Source: Lachnospiraceae bacterium (GTDB lineage Bacteria > Bacillota > Clostridia > Lachnospirales > Lachnospiraceae). Taken from it: a stretch of 64,000 nt of DNA. A program made the position numbers and the translations under genes. Below, one piece after another: positions 62,292-64,000 of this stretch. Positions within the stretch are counted from its first letter, which is position 1, and each line of letters begins with the position of its first letter. Under the pieces are notes generated by a model. The model was not told where the DNA came from. It saw only the letters and a program-made list of their open reading frames with translations, and searched no databases. Location: assembly GCA_014239155.1 (NCBI GenBank), contig JAAZZQ010000087.1, positions 1 to 64,000 on the forward strand, given 5' to 3'.

Positions 62292-62315
62292 GAATGCGCC
62301 CTTCAGGGCGCGTTC
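62292..62315. terminator. Hairpin between kinase and ABC genes
   Basis: A 10-bp GC-rich stem (GAATGCGCCC) with a TTCA loop lies 26 bases after the kinase stop. No T run follows. It may separate the regulator unit from the transporter unit. Confidence 0.5.
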
Positions 62316-62379
62316 TGTAAGAACATAATTTAGCAGTAAAGGACAATTTTTGCACAGCAAAACTTCTAATATCGTTCCG

Positions 62380-62431
62380 AATCGTAACGATTGTTTCAAT
62401 ATTGATACTTTTGAAAGGAAAAATGAAACAA
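62380..62431 (+). promoter_or_regulatory. Possible response-regulator site before the ABC genes
   Basis: A perfect palindrome AATCGTAACGATT (62380-62392) runs into TTGTTTCA (62391-62398), whose complement TGAAACAA lies at 62424-62431. These lie 60-110 bases before the ATPase gene, where a BceR-type activator would bind. Assignment is positional only. Confidence 0.35.
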
Positions 62432-62489
62432 AATTGATAAATTTAAGTTTTATGATAAGAGTATTAATATAGAAAGGAACACAAAACAA

Positions 62490-63164
62490 ATGAACATTTT
62501 AACCACAAACAATTTGACTAAATATTATGGAACAGAGCCGTTGCTAGTAAAAGCACTTGATGGCATTTCTTTAGAAATTGAACAAGGGAGTTTCACAGCA
62601 ATCGTAGGGACTTCTGGATCCGGCAAAAGTACATTGCTTCACATACTTGGCGGCTTGGATACCCCCACCAGTGGAAGCGTATGCGTAGATGGACAGGAAT
62701 TAAGCGGCATGGGTAAAAACGAGCTTGCTATTTTTCGGAGAAGAAAGATTGGATTTGTCTTCCAAAATTATAATCTTATTCCCAATCTTACAGTCTATGA
62801 CAACATTGTTTTTCCTGTAGAATTGGACGGAAGAAGCGTCGATGAAGAATATTTGACAGTTATCACAGGAACATTGAACATCGGAGATAAGCGAAATCGA
62901 AAACCAAAAGAACTGTCTGGCGGACAGCAGCAAAGAGTTGCGATTGCAAGAGCTCTGGCAGCAAAACCCGCAATTATTTTAGCAGACGAACCAACAGGAA
63001 ATCTGGACAGTCATACAAGTCAGGAAGTCATTGGATTATTAAAAACAACAAGTGAAAAATTTCATCAGACGATTGTTATGATTACACACAATGATGAAAT
63101 TGCACAATCAGCTGACCGTACAATCCGTATTGAAGACGGAAAAATTGTGGAAAGCAGGTGGTAA
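62490..63164 (+). CDS. ABC transporter ATP-binding protein (BceA/MacB type), 224 aa
   Basis: It has Walker A GTSGSGKST (40-48), Q-loop FVFQNYNLIPNLTVYDN, signature ELSGGQQQRVAIARAL, Walker B IILADEPTGNLD and H-loop MITHN, a complete minimal NBD. GAAAGGAA precedes the start. It is followed two bases later by the permease gene. The pair probably confers resistance to a peptide antibiotic sensed by the upstream kinase. Confidence 0.94.
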   Translation: MNILTTNNLTKYYGTEPLLVKALDGISLEIEQGSFTAIVGTSGSGKSTLLHILGGLDTPTSGSVCVDGQELSGMGKNELAIFRRRKIGFVFQNYNLIPNLTVYDNIVFPVELDGRSVDEEYLTVITGTLNIGDKRNRKPKELSGGQQQRVAIARALAAKPAIILADEPTGNLDSHTSQEVIGLLKTTSEKFHQTIVMITHNDEIAQSADRTIRIEDGKIVESRW

Positions 63165-63166
63165 GT

Positions 63167-64000
63167 GTGCATCTGGATAAAAACAACAACAATACAATTA
63201 TTTACCGTATTGCAAAAAGCAATCTAATAGCGAAAAAAATGTCAAGCTTCTTTTCTATGTTGTCTATTTTGTCAGCAATTACGTTTGTATCCACGCTTTC
63301 GCTTTTTCTAATCGGAACACAGACAGCCGAAAAAAATATATTGGAAAGTATGCAGCATGTCATGTACACAAATGTCACAAAGGAACAAATACAGCATATG
63401 GCTTCTGATGAAAGAATGGAGCGATGTGACTCTTACAAAGCACTGGAAAAGACATTTCAGATCCAGAATGTAAAATATCGCCTGTATTATCATGAAAACT
63501 ACGCGGAAAGCATGAAAAAAAATATCTCTGTTGAAGGGAAAGAACCAAAAACTTATGATGAAATTCTCGTAGATCGGGCATTTATGCAGGCACTTGGTAG
63601 AGAGCCCATTCTTGGAGCAGATATTGATCTGGATATTGGCGGAGAACCACAAAAGTTTACCGTTTGTGGTTATACAGATGGGAACAATTCCACCGCAACA
63701 TATGCGATCAATGTATCAGAAGTATTTGCAGAACAAGGTCCGCTAATGAAAAATCTGCCCTATACTGCACTTGTAAGAATTCATGATATTATAGACGCCC
63801 CTGCATCTACCTTTGCGACAATAGCCTATCAAATAGCGATGGATTATGGGATTGAACGGTCAAATGTTTATCTAAATGGAAAATTTGAAGAATCTCTCCA
63901 GAAAGGAAACAGTGGAATTTATACTATCCTTTTTCTTTCTGTCATGCTTTTTGTCGCCAGCAGTATTGTGATATATAGTATTTTCTACCTCTCTGTTACC
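63167..64000 (+). CDS. FtsX-like ABC permease (BceB type), 5' part, truncated by window end
   Basis: A frame opens at GTG 63167, five bases after AGGTGG, and stays open for 278 codons to the window end. It encodes an N-terminal amphipathic stretch, a membrane helix (SMLSILSAITFVSTLSLFLIG), a soluble outside domain of about 180 residues and the beginning of a second helix (ILFLSVMLFVASSIVIYSIF). This is the FtsX-type layout. The rest lies beyond the window, so BceB membership (ten helices, one large loop) cannot be checked here. Confidence 0.85.
   Translation, partial: MHLDKNNNNTIIYRIAKSNLIAKKMSSFFSMLSILSAITFVSTLSLFLIGTQTAEKNILESMQHVMYTNVTKEQIQHMASDERMERCDSYKALEKTFQIQNVKYRLYYHENYAESMKKNISVEGKEPKTYDEILVDRAFMQALGREPILGADIDLDIGGEPQKFTVCGYTDGNNSTATYAINVSEVFAEQGPLMKNLPYTALVRIHDIIDAPASTFATIAYQIAMDYGIERSNVYLNGKFEESLQKGNSGIYTILFLSVMLFVASSIVIYSIFYLSVT

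Overview
The window looks like a chromosomal piece of a low-GC, gut-type Clostridia genome, most likely Lachnospiraceae. The pointers are a CoA-transferase of the butyryl-CoA:acetate type, a KDPG aldolase fused to a VOC domain, DUF2974 and DUF3810 proteins, GH31/GH95/GH3 glycosidases next to a LacI regulator, and a BceRSAB-like cluster. No 16S rRNA is present, so the family assignment is inference. Most genes from 4.3 to 45.9 kb and from 50.5 to 59.8 kb lie on the minus strand.

Region by region. (1) 1-4.2 kb is the end of an RHS polymorphic-toxin locus: the 3' end of an RHS gene with an HNH/EndoVII-like tip, three candidate immunity genes, and decayed RHS-repeat fragments. (2) 4.16-6.4 kb holds a 43-residue exported-peptide gene that overlaps tail to tail with a 606-residue HTH-TPR-HTH-TPR regulator. 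The regulator is preceded by a small XRE repressor gene with two matching 17-bp operators. (3) 6.6-18.5 kb is a probable operon: membrane protein, ABC ATPase, ABC-2 permease, repeat-rich membrane protein, MoxR ATPase, DUF58 protein and a giant triple-VWA membrane protein. (4) 18.5-24.5 kb carries galK, an esterase, a CoA-transferase, a secreted-toxin-like or eCIS-like protein of unknown role, a HIT protein and a small unknown. (5) 24.5-30.7 kb is a hexuronate (galacturonate) operon, uxaB-uxaA-kdgK-SDR-kdgA, with a clear promoter, a cre/LacI-type operator and three direct repeats upstream. (6) 30.8-34.6 kb has DUF2974, DUF3810 and hflX.

(7) 34.6-48 kb is an accessory, defence-rich and AT-rich stretch: a MITE, a 37-codon small ORF, tRNA-Pro(AGG), a TIR gene broken by amber codons, a complete type I restriction system (hsdR-hsdM-hsdS), a small unknown gene, and a NACHT/pentapeptide-repeat NTPase split by an apparent single-base frameshift. 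It ends with a VirB4 remnant of a conjugative element, a complete IS5-family element with an A6G -1 frameshift site, and a second MITE-like repeat.

(8) 48-59.8 kb is a carbohydrate and peptide block: GH31 alpha-xylosidase, oligoendopeptidase F, YitT protein, GH95 fucosidase, a domain-swapped GH3 glucosidase and a LacI regulator with two TAAAAACGTTTTTA palindromes before the GH3 gene. (9) 60.5-64 kb is a two-component system with an intramembrane-sensing type kinase, followed by an ABC ATPase and a truncated FtsX-like permease, matching antimicrobial-peptide sensing and detoxification modules.

The most interesting candidates for undescribed biology are the peptide/double-HTH-TPR pair at 4.2-6.4 kb, the defence cluster at 36-46 kb with its two apparently inactivated members, and the MoxR-VWA-ABC operon.
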